Assembly: GCA_025449435.1 (NCBI GenBank)
Contig: JANWJO010000169.1
Coordinates: forward strand, 1-43,718
Direction of reading: 5' to 3'
Length of the DNA stretch: 43,718 nt
DNA from: Chloroflexota bacterium
GTDB taxonomy: Bacteria > Chloroflexota > UBA4733
Shown: piece after piece, positions 33,819 to 41,476 of the stretch
Layout of the letters: every line of letters starts with the position of its first letter
Position numbering within the stretch: position 1 is the first letter of the stretch
The notes under the pieces: model-generated
Told to the model about the DNA's origin: nothing
Databases searched by the model: none
The model's input: the letters and a program-made list of their open reading frames with translations, nothing else
Translations under genes and position numbers: made by a program

Positions 33819-34118
33819 CTAGACAGTAGCTGTGTCGAGGTCCTCGCTGGTGGCTTGGACTGCCACCACCGGATAAACGCTCACCTGCCGCTTGTCCTTG
33901 CGGGCCCACTCGAACTTTACCTTGCCATCCACCTTGGCGAACAGTGTATGGTCCCGGCCCAACCCAACGTTGCGACCGGCATCGATACGCGTCCCTCGCT
34001 GGCGCACGATTATGCTGCCAGCAGTCACGACCTGCCCATCAGAACGTTTTGTTCCTAATCGCTGGCCTTCACTGTCACGCCCGTTGTGCGAGCTGCCAAC
34101 ACCTTTTTTGTGTGCCAT
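33819..34118 (-). CDS. rpmA: 50S ribosomal protein L27
   Basis: 99 residues starting [20 protein letters not shown], the diagnostic L27 N-terminus that reaches the peptidyl-transferase centre, with [20 protein letters not shown] and [16 protein letters not shown]. The Met-Ala start shows no cleavable N-terminal extension of the Firmicutes type. It ends in a short specific tail. Downstream of rplU by 81 nt, the usual order. Confidence 0.97.
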   Translation of the reverse strand: MAHKKGVGSSHNGRDSEGQRLGTKRSDGQVVTAGSIIVRQRGTRIDAGRNVGLGRDHTLFAKVDGKVKFEWARKDKRQVSVYPVVAVQATSEDLDTATV

Positions 34119-34199
34119 TTCCACTCATCCCTTTTTGCAGCCGAGCCGCCTACACGCCGGTGAGGATCACGCGTACGCGCGACCGTGAGGATGCCTCGC

Positions 34200-34631
34200 C
34201 TAAGCGGTTGGCACTTCCTCGGTACTGGTGCTTTCGGACGGTTTCTCTTCACCCTCGGGAGCGGTTGCAGCGCTAACGGGTGTGGCCGCCGGCTCCGGTT
34301 GCTGCACGAGGCTCACGCCGTCGAGCACGATGTCGCGCACAAACACGCGTGTGTACTCCTGGCGATGCCCGTTCAACACGCGCACACGCTTCTTGGACTT
34401 GTAGCGGAATACGAGCAATTTGGGCCCACGCTCCTGGCGCGACAAGGTCGCCACCACCTTGGCTCCGGCAACGGTGGGCGTCCCGGTCACCACGCCGCCA
34501 TCATGCGAGATCAGTAGCACTTTGCTGAACTCGACGATATCGTGCATGCTGCCTGGCAGGCGCTCGACTAGCATATTCTGCCCCACCGAAACCCGATGTT
34601 GCTTGCCGCCAGTCTCAATAACCGCGAACAT
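34200..34631 (-). CDS. rplU: 50S ribosomal protein L21
   Basis: 143 residues. MFAVIETGGKQHRVSVGQNM is the classic L21 start, followed by KVVATLSRQERGPKLLVFRY and SKKRVRVLNGHRQEYTRV. After ~105 residues of core there is an acidic, Ala/Glu/Ser/Thr-rich tail of ~35 residues not needed for the fold. ATG 34631 has AGGAG 9 nt upstream; ATG 34637 is an alternative. First gene of rplU-rpmA. Confidence 0.96.
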   Translation of the reverse strand: MFAVIETGGKQHRVSVGQNMLVERLPGSMHDIVEFSKVLLISHDGGVVTGTPTVAGAKVVATLSRQERGPKLLVFRYKSKKRVRVLNGHRQEYTRVFVRDIVLDGVSLVQQPEPAATPVSAATAPEGEEKPSESTSTEEVPTA

Positions 34632-34713
34632 ATCCATGCACTCCTGCTGGTAGCGATGCATGCCCATCCGGGCGCACCAGGATAGCGCGCCATTGGGCGC
34701 GACGCAACCAGCG

Positions 34714-34743
34714 AGTATAGCGCGACGGTGGATACTAGGTCAA
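34714..34743 (-). promoter_or_regulatory. Sigma-70 promoter of rplU-rpmA
   Basis: On the minus strand TTGACC (34738-34743), an 18-nt spacer and TATACT (34714-34719). This is the cleanest -35/-10 pair in the window. It gives a leader of about 75 nt before rplU, long enough for a regulatory structure, though I do not identify one. Confidence 0.72.
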
Positions 34744-34805
34744 CGTACATAATTCTCTACACCGTGGCCCAGCGATCACTCGCGGCCTGCACCATCAGGA
34801 AGTGC

Positions 34806-35153
34806 CTAGCCCTTATCGTCAGCTAGCAGCGCACTGGCGAGACGGCTGAGGAGCGCAGCGAGCTCGGCATGCTGCTCAGGGGTCCACTCGTTCAGGAGTT
34901 CGGCTGACCCCTCTCGCCGAGCCGCTACGAGCCGTTTGCGACCCAACAGGTCGCCCAACTTGCCCTACAGCGGCGTCGACGCCGTGGATGCCAGTAGGTG
35001 GCCTGTCACTACCCATGAGAGCTGATTGAGGCCCCCGAGATCGCCCACGATGGTGGGGAGGGCCGTGGAGACAATGGCCTGATCCAGCGATCCCAGGAGC
35101 ATGACGAGCATGAGACCGGTGAAGATCACCAGAACCTGCCGGGCACTCACCAC
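34806..35153 (-). pseudogene. In-frame remnant: EmrB-type transporter N-terminus joined to MarR-family C-terminus
   Basis: The first 62 codons match the start of a DHA2/EmrB exporter (LDQAIVSTALPTIVGDL, LSWVVTGHLLASTASTPL). A TAG at 34965-34967 then falls where YGKLGD is typical, so it probably replaced a Tyr codon. The frame continues GKLGDLLGRKRL as in motif A, and then changes to REGSAELLNEWTPEQHAELA with LLSRLASALL, which is the usual tail of a MarR regulator, ending in TAG at 34806. All 116 codons stay in one frame. The simplest reading is deletion between neighbouring MFS and marR genes plus a nonsense change. The open frame also extends upstream of 35153 without an ATG. Confidence 0.75.
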
Positions 35154-35238
35154 TGCCGGCCCCTTAGTGGCTTCTCCCTTCCCCGGGAGACTGGGGTGGG
35201 TGCCCTTTTGTTCGCTAGGGGATGGGGTGCGACCAACC

Positions 35239-35538
35239 CTACCCTTGCGGCACCTTTGCCAGGATGCGCAGCATTGCTTCCCTATCGAAGGCGCGCAGTG
35301 TCTCGCTCGTCACGTTTCCTGCCTTGACCAGGCCGATGACCCCGGCCGTCCCTATCTCGTCGTCGGGCCACTCGGCAATAGTGAGGATATCGTATTGCCC
35401 TTGCAGCCAAAGCACTTGAAGCAGGCGGCCACCCATCTGCCCAATCCCCTGGCTTATGCGGTCGGCCCGCTCGACAGTGGACGCAATGTTCTTGGCGCCT
35501 TGCTCGGTGAAGCGATACAGCGTTACGTGCGTCACCAT
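35239..35538 (-). CDS. GYD-domain protein
   Basis: 99 residues: VTHVTLYRFTEQGAKNIAST, GGRLLQVLWLQGQYDILTIA and PDDEIGTAGVIGLVKAGNV. This is the GYD domain (ferredoxin-like alpha/beta dimer with the GxYD element in QGQYD), of unknown function, seen beside many metabolic genes. ATG 35538 has GGAGG 8 nt upstream. It stands alone, 85 nt upstream of the decayed transporter remnant. Confidence 0.85.
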   Translation of the reverse strand: MVTHVTLYRFTEQGAKNIASTVERADRISQGIGQMGGRLLQVLWLQGQYDILTIAEWPDDEIGTAGVIGLVKAGNVTSETLRAFDREAMLRILAKVPQG

Positions 35539-35701
35539 GGGAACTGCCTCCATAACCTGGTGCGGTCAATACAAGGGGGGCGACGGCGCTATGGTATGCC
35601 AGCCTGGCACACCTGTCAAGCGAACGTCGAAGCGCGCCAAAGACAGCGCGTGGCACACATCGTTCGGAGGGCTGCCACTCCTGCCCGCCGCAAGCAGCGA
35701 G

Positions 35702-35707
35702 TACAAT
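35702..35707 (+). promoter_or_regulatory. -10-like box TACAAT upstream of the alcohol dehydrogenase gene
   Basis: GCGAGTACAATCGG lies 51 nt before GTG 35759 in a 220-nt divergent gap from the GYD gene. No -35 is evident. Confidence 0.3.
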
Positions 35708-35758
35708 CGGTACGGTGGCGGGCGAGATTTCTTCTCGCATCTGGATCGAGGTGCAGTT

Positions 35759-36832
35759 GTGAAAGCAGCCGTGTTAAACCAGCGCCGGACACCGCTGGTC
35801 ATCAGTGAGGTCGAGATCGCCGACCCGATGCCCGGTGAGGTGCAGGTCCGCCTGGTGGCCAGTGGCGTCTGCCACTCCGACCTCAGCCACATTCAACGGG
35901 ACACTTGGTCCAAATTGCCGCTTGTGCTTGGCCACGAAGGCGCTGGCATCGTCGAGAAGCTCGGTGCCGGCGTGAGCCGCGTGGCCGTTGGCGACCGCGT
36001 GGTCATGGCTTTTGGCATGAAGTGTGGCGAGTGCTTCTTCTGCCTGCGCGGACAGCCATACCTGTGTGCGACGCCCATTCCTAGCCATACGCGCTTGTCT
36101 CGCCAGGGAGAACACCTAAACACCTTTCTCAACATCAGCTCCTTTGCCGAGAAGGCCAACGTCGATGCGCGTTGCGTCGTGAAGGTGCCCGACGCCATGC
36201 CCTTAGACCGCGCCTGCCTGGTGGCGTGTGGCGTCACCACCGGCATCGGCGCGGTCACCAACACCGCGCACGTCGAGCCCGGCGCGTCGGTCGCTGTTAT
36301 CGGTCTAGGTGGCGTCGGGCTCAACGTGGTGCAAGGGGCCAGGCTGGCGGGCGCCGGTCGCATCATCGCCATCGACGTGCTGAACAACAAACTGGAAATG
36401 GCGCGCGACTTTGGTGCCACCCACGTCATCAACGCCCGCATCGATGACCCCATCGAGCGCGTACGCAGCCTGACAGTCGGATGGGGTGCGGACTACAGCT
36501 TCGAGGTCATCGGCAACCCCAACACCGTGCGGCAAGCGTATGAAATGGTGCGCAAGGGCGGTACGGCGGTGGTAGTGGGTGTCGCTCCAGAAGACGCGGA
36601 AGTGAATATCAACCTGGCGGGCCTGATGCGCAGCGGCAAGACGCTCACCGGCTGCAACTATGGTTCCATGCGCCCCCACGTCGACTTTCCACGCAATATG
36701 GAGCTGTATCTGCTCGGACGGATCAAGCTCGATGAGCTCATCAGCCGGCGCTTTCATCTGGAAGAAATCAACGAGGCATTGCGCGCCATGGAACAGGGCG
36801 AAGTAGCTCGTGGCGTCATTGTGTTCGACTGA
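35759..36832 (+). CDS. Zinc-dependent alcohol dehydrogenase (medium-chain, class III-like)
   Basis: 357 residues from GTG 35759 (GAGGTG 6 nt upstream). The catalytic zinc site is Cys in SGVCHSDLS, His in LGHEGAGIVE and Cys in VACGVTTGIG; the structural zinc lobe is KCGECFFCLRGQPYLC. The NAD fold has VAVIGLGGVGLNVVQGARLAGA. The closest layout is the class III / arylalcohol (Adh-like) group acting on alcohols or S-hydroxymethyl thiols; substrate not assignable. Divergent from the GYD gene and convergent with the hydrolase-like gene, 17 nt apart. Confidence 0.9.
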   Translation: MKAAVLNQRRTPLVISEVEIADPMPGEVQVRLVASGVCHSDLSHIQRDTWSKLPLVLGHEGAGIVEKLGAGVSRVAVGDRVVMAFGMKCGECFFCLRGQPYLCATPIPSHTRLSRQGEHLNTFLNISSFAEKANVDARCVVKVPDAMPLDRACLVACGVTTGIGAVTNTAHVEPGASVAVIGLGGVGLNVVQGARLAGAGRIIAIDVLNNKLEMARDFGATHVINARIDDPIERVRSLTVGWGADYSFEVIGNPNTVRQAYEMVRKGGTAVVVGVAPEDAEVNINLAGLMRSGKTLTGCNYGSMRPHVDFPRNMELYLLGRIKLDELISRRFHLEEINEALRAMEQGEVARGVIVFD

Positions 36833-36849
36833 TTCTGTTACCAGAGTGA

Positions 36850-37968
36850 CTACGCTGGAGCGTCCGGCTCGTCGGAACCCAGTTGCCCATCCTGCGCTTG
36901 ACGGCGCTGTCCCCGCCGGCCACCTGGGCCGTTGGGCAGAACGTCGAGCCAGTCCTGCAGCTTCTGCTCGAAGTCCAAGCTGCGCTCGAGGACGCTGAGC
37001 TGTCCAGCGTGGGCGATCACCTCCACCTTGTTTCCTGGTGGCAGCGGAGGCAGTGAACCGGCGGCGTCCCGGTCACCATTCACCACCAACACCGGCACAG
37101 TGATGGCTTGGAGCACGGCGCCGGCGTCAAAGCCGGCTCCGGCTTGCACTTCTAGCTTGGAGAGGCTGGGCGGCATCAGCGCGACCGACCGAGCAACCAT
37201 GTCCAACTGGCCACGCGTTTCCCGGCCCCCAAACAACCGCCGTGCCACGGCGATGTGCGCCATGCCGGAGAGATAGGCGAGCCGGTTGAGTAGTGCCACC
37301 ACCGGACCTAACGTGGCCGCGAGCGATACGGTCGTTGGCACCTTCGCCAGCGCTTTCGATGGCGGGCTCACCAGCACCAGCCCGATGACCCTCCGGCCCA
37401 CCTGGTTGTCAAACAACTTGCAATAGTTGAGCACCACCAAACTGCCCAGGCCCTGCCCAATCAATACGATGCGGCGTGCGCCTTCATTCTCAATGACGTC
37501 GCGCAAGTCGCGCGCCAGTGCGTCCAGCGAATACTCGGCGGAACCCAGGCCCGCAGACCGGCCCGCCCCCCGCAGGTCGTAACTGGTGATTCTGCCGAGC
37601 CGCTCCAGGCGCCGGCTCCGCTTGATGTAGTGCCACACGTCGCTCGTGACGCCCCAGCCGTGAGTCAGGATCACCGAAAACTGCTCGCGTGGACCCACCG
37701 AGTCCACAAATAGCGACGCCTTGTCGCGCGTGGCCAGTTGGTGTGCGCGCACCGTTGCTCGATGGCCAGGCTCATCGGCAGACCGAGGCACGAACAGCAA
37801 AACGGCGAACCGTCCGGCGAACAGCCACACCAGGAGTGCGGCACTCGCTACCACAAACCACATGGCGATGGCGTGGTCCAACGACAGCACACCCAACGCG
37901 ACCGCCACGACGAGCATGGCGAGCGCTGCCAGCGGGAGCAGCGCGCTAAACAACACGGCTACGGCCAC
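36850..37968 (-). CDS. Membrane-anchored alpha/beta-hydrolase-fold protein lacking the nucleophile serine
   Basis: About 372 residues from GTG 37968 (AAAGGAA ~10 nt upstream). Two N-terminal membrane helices come first (AVLFSALLPLAALAMLVV, AIAMWFVVASAALLVWLF). Then the alpha/beta-hydrolase fold: ILTHGWGVTSDVWHYIK (oxyanion region), ITSYDLRGAGRSAG, and the nucleophile elbow. The elbow reads VLIGQGLGSLVVLNY, so the G-x-S-x-G serine is Gly173 and the preceding His is Gln. The later acid (VVNGDRDAAG) and histidine (VIAHAGQLSVLE) remain. Ordinary ester or amide hydrolysis by a serine nucleophile is therefore unlikely. A long C-terminal charged tail follows. Divergent from the manC-like gene. Confidence 0.83.
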   Translation of the reverse strand: MAVAVLFSALLPLAALAMLVVAVALGVLSLDHAIAMWFVVASAALLVWLFAGRFAVLLFVPRSADEPGHRATVRAHQLATRDKASLFVDSVGPREQFSVILTHGWGVTSDVWHYIKRSRRLERLGRITSYDLRGAGRSAGLGSAEYSLDALARDLRDVIENEGARRIVLIGQGLGSLVVLNYCKLFDNQVGRRVIGLVLVSPPSKALAKVPTTVSLAATLGPVVALLNRLAYLSGMAHIAVARRLFGGRETRGQLDMVARSVALMPPSLSKLEVQAGAGFDAGAVLQAITVPVLVVNGDRDAAGSLPPLPPGNKVEVIAHAGQLSVLERSLDFEQKLQDWLDVLPNGPGGRRGQRRQAQDGQLGSDEPDAPA

Positions 37969-38113
37969 TGGCGGCGGTTCCTTTGCACACAAGCACGGGC
38001 TGCTGCTATCGGGCAACGCGCCATGGTAACGGTAATGCAGGCACCCGCCAAGTGCCCGCCATCGTACGATGCGTCTGGCCGTCCGGCGGCGCGTCTGGGT
38101 ACTAAGAGAATGG

Positions 38114-39202
38114 GTGACAACGGTGTATTGTGCAATCATCGCCGGCGGTGGGGGCACCCGGCTGTGGCCCACGTCCCGCCGCCGGCTGCCCAAGCAACTG
38201 CTAGCCCTCCAAGGCGGGGTTTCCCTCTTTGAGATGGCCGCAGAACGGGTCCACCCGTTGTGCGGCGACGACCGCCTGTACGTCGTGACCTCGCAGGAGC
38301 TCGCACCCGCGATGCGCCAGGCGCTGCCGTACGTGCCCAGTGAGCACGTCATCGCCGAACCAGCGGCACGCCAGACGGCCCTGGCCATTGGCCTGGCGGC
38401 CATCACCGTCGAGAAGCGTGATCCCACCGCTATCCTCGCGACTGTTGGCGCTGATCACCTCATCGATGACGTCGAGGGGTTTCGCTTTTGTGTGCGCGTG
38501 GCCGTAGAGGCAGCCAGTAGCGGCGACTATCTCATCACCATCGGCGTGCGGCCCACTTCCCCCCACACCGGATATGGCTACATCCAGATGGGCGACCAGG
38601 TCCACGGCGTGAGCCGCTCCAAGGTCAATGCCGTCAAGTCCTTCAAGGAAAAGCCGGACAGGGCTACAGCGCAGGCGTACCTGAACGCCGGTGACTACGT
38701 CTGGAACACCAATTACTTCGTGTGGAGCGTCGCGTCGATCATGCGCGCATTCGAGCGGCATGCACCCGCCACCTATGCGGGACTTCGCCGCATCCAAGAG
38801 GCGTTGGGAACCAGTCGAGAGGCGGACGTTGCGCGCGAGGTTTTCAGCCAGCTCCCGGCTGAACCCATCGACACGGCCATCCTGGAAATGGCCAACAATA
38901 TCCTGGTGGTCCCGGCCGAGTTCGACTGGATCGATGTGGGCAATTGGAGCGACATGTATATCGTTGCCGACGAACACGAGGCCAACCACGTCGTAGGCAG
39001 CGGTACGGCTCCGGTGCTGTTTGAAGGTAGCAGTGGTTGCCTCGTGCACCGCTCCAATCGGTTGGTCGCCCTCATCGGCGTTGAAGACCTCGTGGTGGTC
39101 GATACCGATGACGCGGTGCTCGTGTTACCTAAGCACCGCGATCAAGATGTCCGGCGGATCGTTGACCGCTTACGGCGCGAAGGGCTCGATCACTACCTAT
39201 AG
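38114..39202 (+). CDS. Mannose-1-phosphate guanylyltransferase (GDP)
   Basis: 362 residues. The nucleotidyltransferase signature IIAGGGGTRLWPTSRRRLPK is immediate, with FKEKPDRATAQAYL and AEFDWIDVGNWSDM typical of the guanylyltransferase branch (manC/ManB-type catalytic half). It makes GDP-mannose from mannose 1-phosphate and GTP, feeding glycan or cell-envelope synthesis. There is no phosphomannose-isomerase domain. GTG 38114 is chosen because homology starts at once; the frame is open further left but overlaps the divergent gap. It converges with the mutarotase gene, 6 nt apart. Confidence 0.9.
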   Translation: MTTVYCAIIAGGGGTRLWPTSRRRLPKQLLALQGGVSLFEMAAERVHPLCGDDRLYVVTSQELAPAMRQALPYVPSEHVIAEPAARQTALAIGLAAITVEKRDPTAILATVGADHLIDDVEGFRFCVRVAVEAASSGDYLITIGVRPTSPHTGYGYIQMGDQVHGVSRSKVNAVKSFKEKPDRATAQAYLNAGDYVWNTNYFVWSVASIMRAFERHAPATYAGLRRIQEALGTSREADVAREVFSQLPAEPIDTAILEMANNILVVPAEFDWIDVGNWSDMYIVADEHEANHVVGSGTAPVLFEGSSGCLVHRSNRLVALIGVEDLVVVDTDDAVLVLPKHRDQDVRRIVDRLRREGLDHYL

Positions 39203-39208
39203 ATGAAC

Positions 39209-39556
39209 CTAGCGGTGTTGCGGCCAATTGAGGTCGAATACCTGCTCCATCTGGCCCCACCACTCCTGCGGGCCCGCCTCAGGTGCGTGCTGTTGCAACG
39301 TGCGCATCAGGTCGTCCCATTCCTTTGATTTCGGCGCCTCATTGATGCGCGCGAAATCGACGCTCGGGTCGAAGGAGTCGTCGGTTTCGATATACATAAA
39401 CATGCGCTGACCAATAAGGAAGATGCGCATTTCCCGGATGCCGCAGTCCCTGATGCGATCGGTGACCTCTGGCCACACGTGTTGGTGGTGTTCTTTGTAG
39501 AGTGCCACCTTCGTCGGGTCGTCGCGTAGCAGTAGCGTGAGTCCGTAGGTCTTCAT
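39209..39556 (-). CDS. L-rhamnose mutarotase-like protein
   Basis: 115 residues: MKTYGLTLLLRDDPTKVALY, YKEHHQHVWPEVTDRI, REMRIFLIGQRMFMYIETDD and SKEWDDLMRTLQ. This is the RhaM/DUF718 fold, a dimeric ferredoxin-like enzyme that interconverts sugar anomers (rhamnose, or fucose-like sugars). AAGGACGG is upstream of ATG 39556. It sits between the guanylyltransferase and the divergent ROK kinase genes, a small sugar group. Confidence 0.85.
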   Translation of the reverse strand: MKTYGLTLLLRDDPTKVALYKEHHQHVWPEVTDRIRDCGIREMRIFLIGQRMFMYIETDDSFDPSVDFARINEAPKSKEWDDLMRTLQQHAPEAGPQEWWGQMEQVFDLNWPQHR

Positions 39557-39649
39557 ACTGGCCGTCCTTGGTATCTGTGCACTTGTTATTGGCGCCAAGC
39601 GTAATCTACAGCCAGCCACGGTGCAACGAGAGTCTTGACCTGGGCTTGC

Positions 39650-39655
39650 TATACT
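39650..39655 (+). promoter_or_regulatory. Extended -10 (TGCTATACTGC) upstream of the ROK kinase gene
   Basis: GCTTGCTATACTGCGCTG lies 44 nt before ATG 39700. The TATACTGC string is shared with three other rightward genes in this window. Confidence 0.45.
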
Positions 39656-39699
39656 GCGCTGCCAAATCTGCATCCGGGCCGCACAAGGAGTTTATTGGG

Positions 39700-40707
39700 A
39701 TGAGCCACGACGACATGCCCCCTCAGGTGGTGGTAGGGGTAGACCTTGGCGGTACGAATGTGCGGGCTGGGGTAGCCACAATGAGTGGCACTATGATTGC
39801 GCACGTCCGCCACGCAACGCCAGCCAACGATGGCCCCGGACCGGTGGTGAGCGCCATCGCGAACGCCGTGCGCGACGTCTTGCGCCAAACGGGCACCTCT
39901 CTCACGCAATTAAAGGGTATTGGCATCGGTGCGCCCGGACCCAGCGACATGGGAACGGGTGTGGTGTTTGCACCGCCAAACCTCGCTGGTTGGATTAACG
40001 TGCCGCTTGGTCAGATGTTGCGCCAGGAATTAGCGGTGCCGGTACTTGTAGGCAACGACGCCAACCTGGCAGCGCTGGGCGAACTGCGCTACGGCGCGGG
40101 CCGCGGCGTGGACGACCTGGTGTATCTCACGGTGAGCACCGGCATTGGCGGCGGCATCATCATCGATGGCCGGTTGCTCACAGGTGTGAGTGGCACGGCC
40201 GGTGAAGTTGGCCATATGACCATCGACTTGCACGGTCCGCGCTGTAAATGCGGCAACTGGGGCTGCCTGGAGGTCATCGCCGCGGGGCCGGCTGTCGCTC
40301 GGGAGGGTGCAGCTGCCGCCGAAGCCAACCCCACGGGGGCACTCGCGCGTGCAGCCGGCGGCGTCCCTGCGCACGTCACGACGTCCATGGTGGTTGCGGC
40401 GGCCCAAGCCGGCGATGCTGAAGCGCGCGCCATCTTCCAACGCGCCGCCCGGGCGATCGGCGTGGGTTGCGTCAACCTGATTCATATCTTCAATCCGCGC
40501 CGGATCATCATCGGCGGCGGCGTGTCTCAAGCGGGCGATATGCTCTTTGAGGTCGTCCGCCAGGTGATACAAGACCAGGCGATGGTCATCCCACGCGAGG
40601 CGTGTACGGTGGTCCCCGCAGAGCTAGGTGATGACGCCGGGTTATACGGTGCGATCGCGTTGGTGATTGACGGCGTGACGACGCTCCCTCAAACCGGCAA
40701 ACACTAG
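39700..40707 (+). CDS. ROK-family sugar kinase (glucokinase-like)
   Basis: 335 residues from ATG 39700 (AAGGAG ~9 nt upstream). ATP-binding VGVDLGGTNVRAGV, catalytic-loop VGNDANLAALGEL, ROK signature with GEVGHMTIDLHGPRCKCGNW followed by GCLEV (CxCG..GCxE zinc-binding), and IIIGGGVSQAGDML. There is no DNA-binding N-terminus, so it is a kinase rather than a repressor. It probably phosphorylates glucose or a related hexose. Convergent with rnc. Confidence 0.92.
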   Translation: MSHDDMPPQVVVGVDLGGTNVRAGVATMSGTMIAHVRHATPANDGPGPVVSAIANAVRDVLRQTGTSLTQLKGIGIGAPGPSDMGTGVVFAPPNLAGWINVPLGQMLRQELAVPVLVGNDANLAALGELRYGAGRGVDDLVYLTVSTGIGGGIIIDGRLLTGVSGTAGEVGHMTIDLHGPRCKCGNWGCLEVIAAGPAVAREGAAAAEANPTGALARAAGGVPAHVTTSMVVAAAQAGDAEARAIFQRAARAIGVGCVNLIHIFNPRRIIIGGGVSQAGDMLFEVVRQVIQDQAMVIPREACTVVPAELGDDAGLYGAIALVIDGVTTLPQTGKH

Positions 40708-40738
40708 CCGGCCATCGTGTCGCGCCTGGCGATGTGTA

Positions 40739-41470
40739 TCAGATGTCGCGCTTGCGCTGCCGGGTCGCCGGGTCGCGAGCGCTCGCAGACCGTGCGGCAG
40801 CATGACCGTCGTGCCAGCGGTCGAGCGCATCTTCGGCGGCCCGTAGCTCGGCTGCTTGCCGGGAAGGTCCGGTGGCCTCACCGTACACGCGCTCCCCAAT
40901 ACGCACCCGCACCGTAAACAGCGGCTCGTGCACAGGGCCCACCGCTGACACCACTTCGTAGGTGGGGTGGCCCAGTTGCAGTGCTTGGGTGCGTTCCTGG
41001 AGGCGTGACTTACTGGAAATGTAGCCGCGCTGCCGGACGATGGCGGTTTGCTCGGCAAGGAGCTGCCCGATCCACCTGTCGACCTCCTCCAGTCCCCCAT
41101 CGACGTACAGGGCGCCCACCACCGCTTCTAAGGTTGATGCCAGCAGACGGCTGTTTCCTCTGGACCGTTGGCCACCAACAATGCCGAGGGCCTCGGTGAT
41201 GCCGGCACGGGCGGCCACTTCTGCCAGCGATTCGGTTGACACCAATGCCCCGCGCAATGCGCTCAGTTGCCCTTCCGGGGCCTCCGGGAGCAGTTGATAG
41301 AGGTAGTCGCCCGTGAGGAAGCCCAGCACCGCATCGCCGAGAAACTCCAGCCGCTCTTTCGCTTGCTTGAGCTCGACGTCGCCCGCTCCCACGCGGGATG
41401 TAGGGACCGTCAGCGCTTGGCGAAGCAATACCGGATTGCGCAGGCGAAACGGTAAGCCCTCAGCTGACAT
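40739..41470 (-). CDS. rnc: Ribonuclease III
   Basis: 243 residues. The signature ERLEFLGDAVLGFLTGDYLY supplies Glu42 and Asp46 of the metal site, and the second-site segment reads LLASTLEAVVGALYVDGG, so the usual Asp before TxEA is Ser while the Glu is kept. A dsRNA-binding domain follows (SRLQERTQALQLGHPTYEVV, GEATGPSRQAAELRAAEDAL). It cuts double-stranded RNA in rRNA maturation. Starts 6 nt after fabF, as in many rnc-fabF/acpP neighbourhoods. Confidence 0.92.
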   Translation of the reverse strand: MSAEGLPFRLRNPVLLRQALTVPTSRVGAGDVELKQAKERLEFLGDAVLGFLTGDYLYQLLPEAPEGQLSALRGALVSTESLAEVAARAGITEALGIVGGQRSRGNSRLLASTLEAVVGALYVDGGLEEVDRWIGQLLAEQTAIVRQRGYISSKSRLQERTQALQLGHPTYEVVSAVGPVHEPLFTVRVRIGERVYGEATGPSRQAAELRAAEDALDRWHDGHAAARSASARDPATRQRKRDI

Positions 41471-41476
41471 TGGCGC

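Noticed and set aside
38201..39049. A 282-codon minus-strand frame over the guanylyltransferase gene
   Set aside because: Shadow of a gene with a clear nucleotidyltransferase signature; the translation has no coherent domain.
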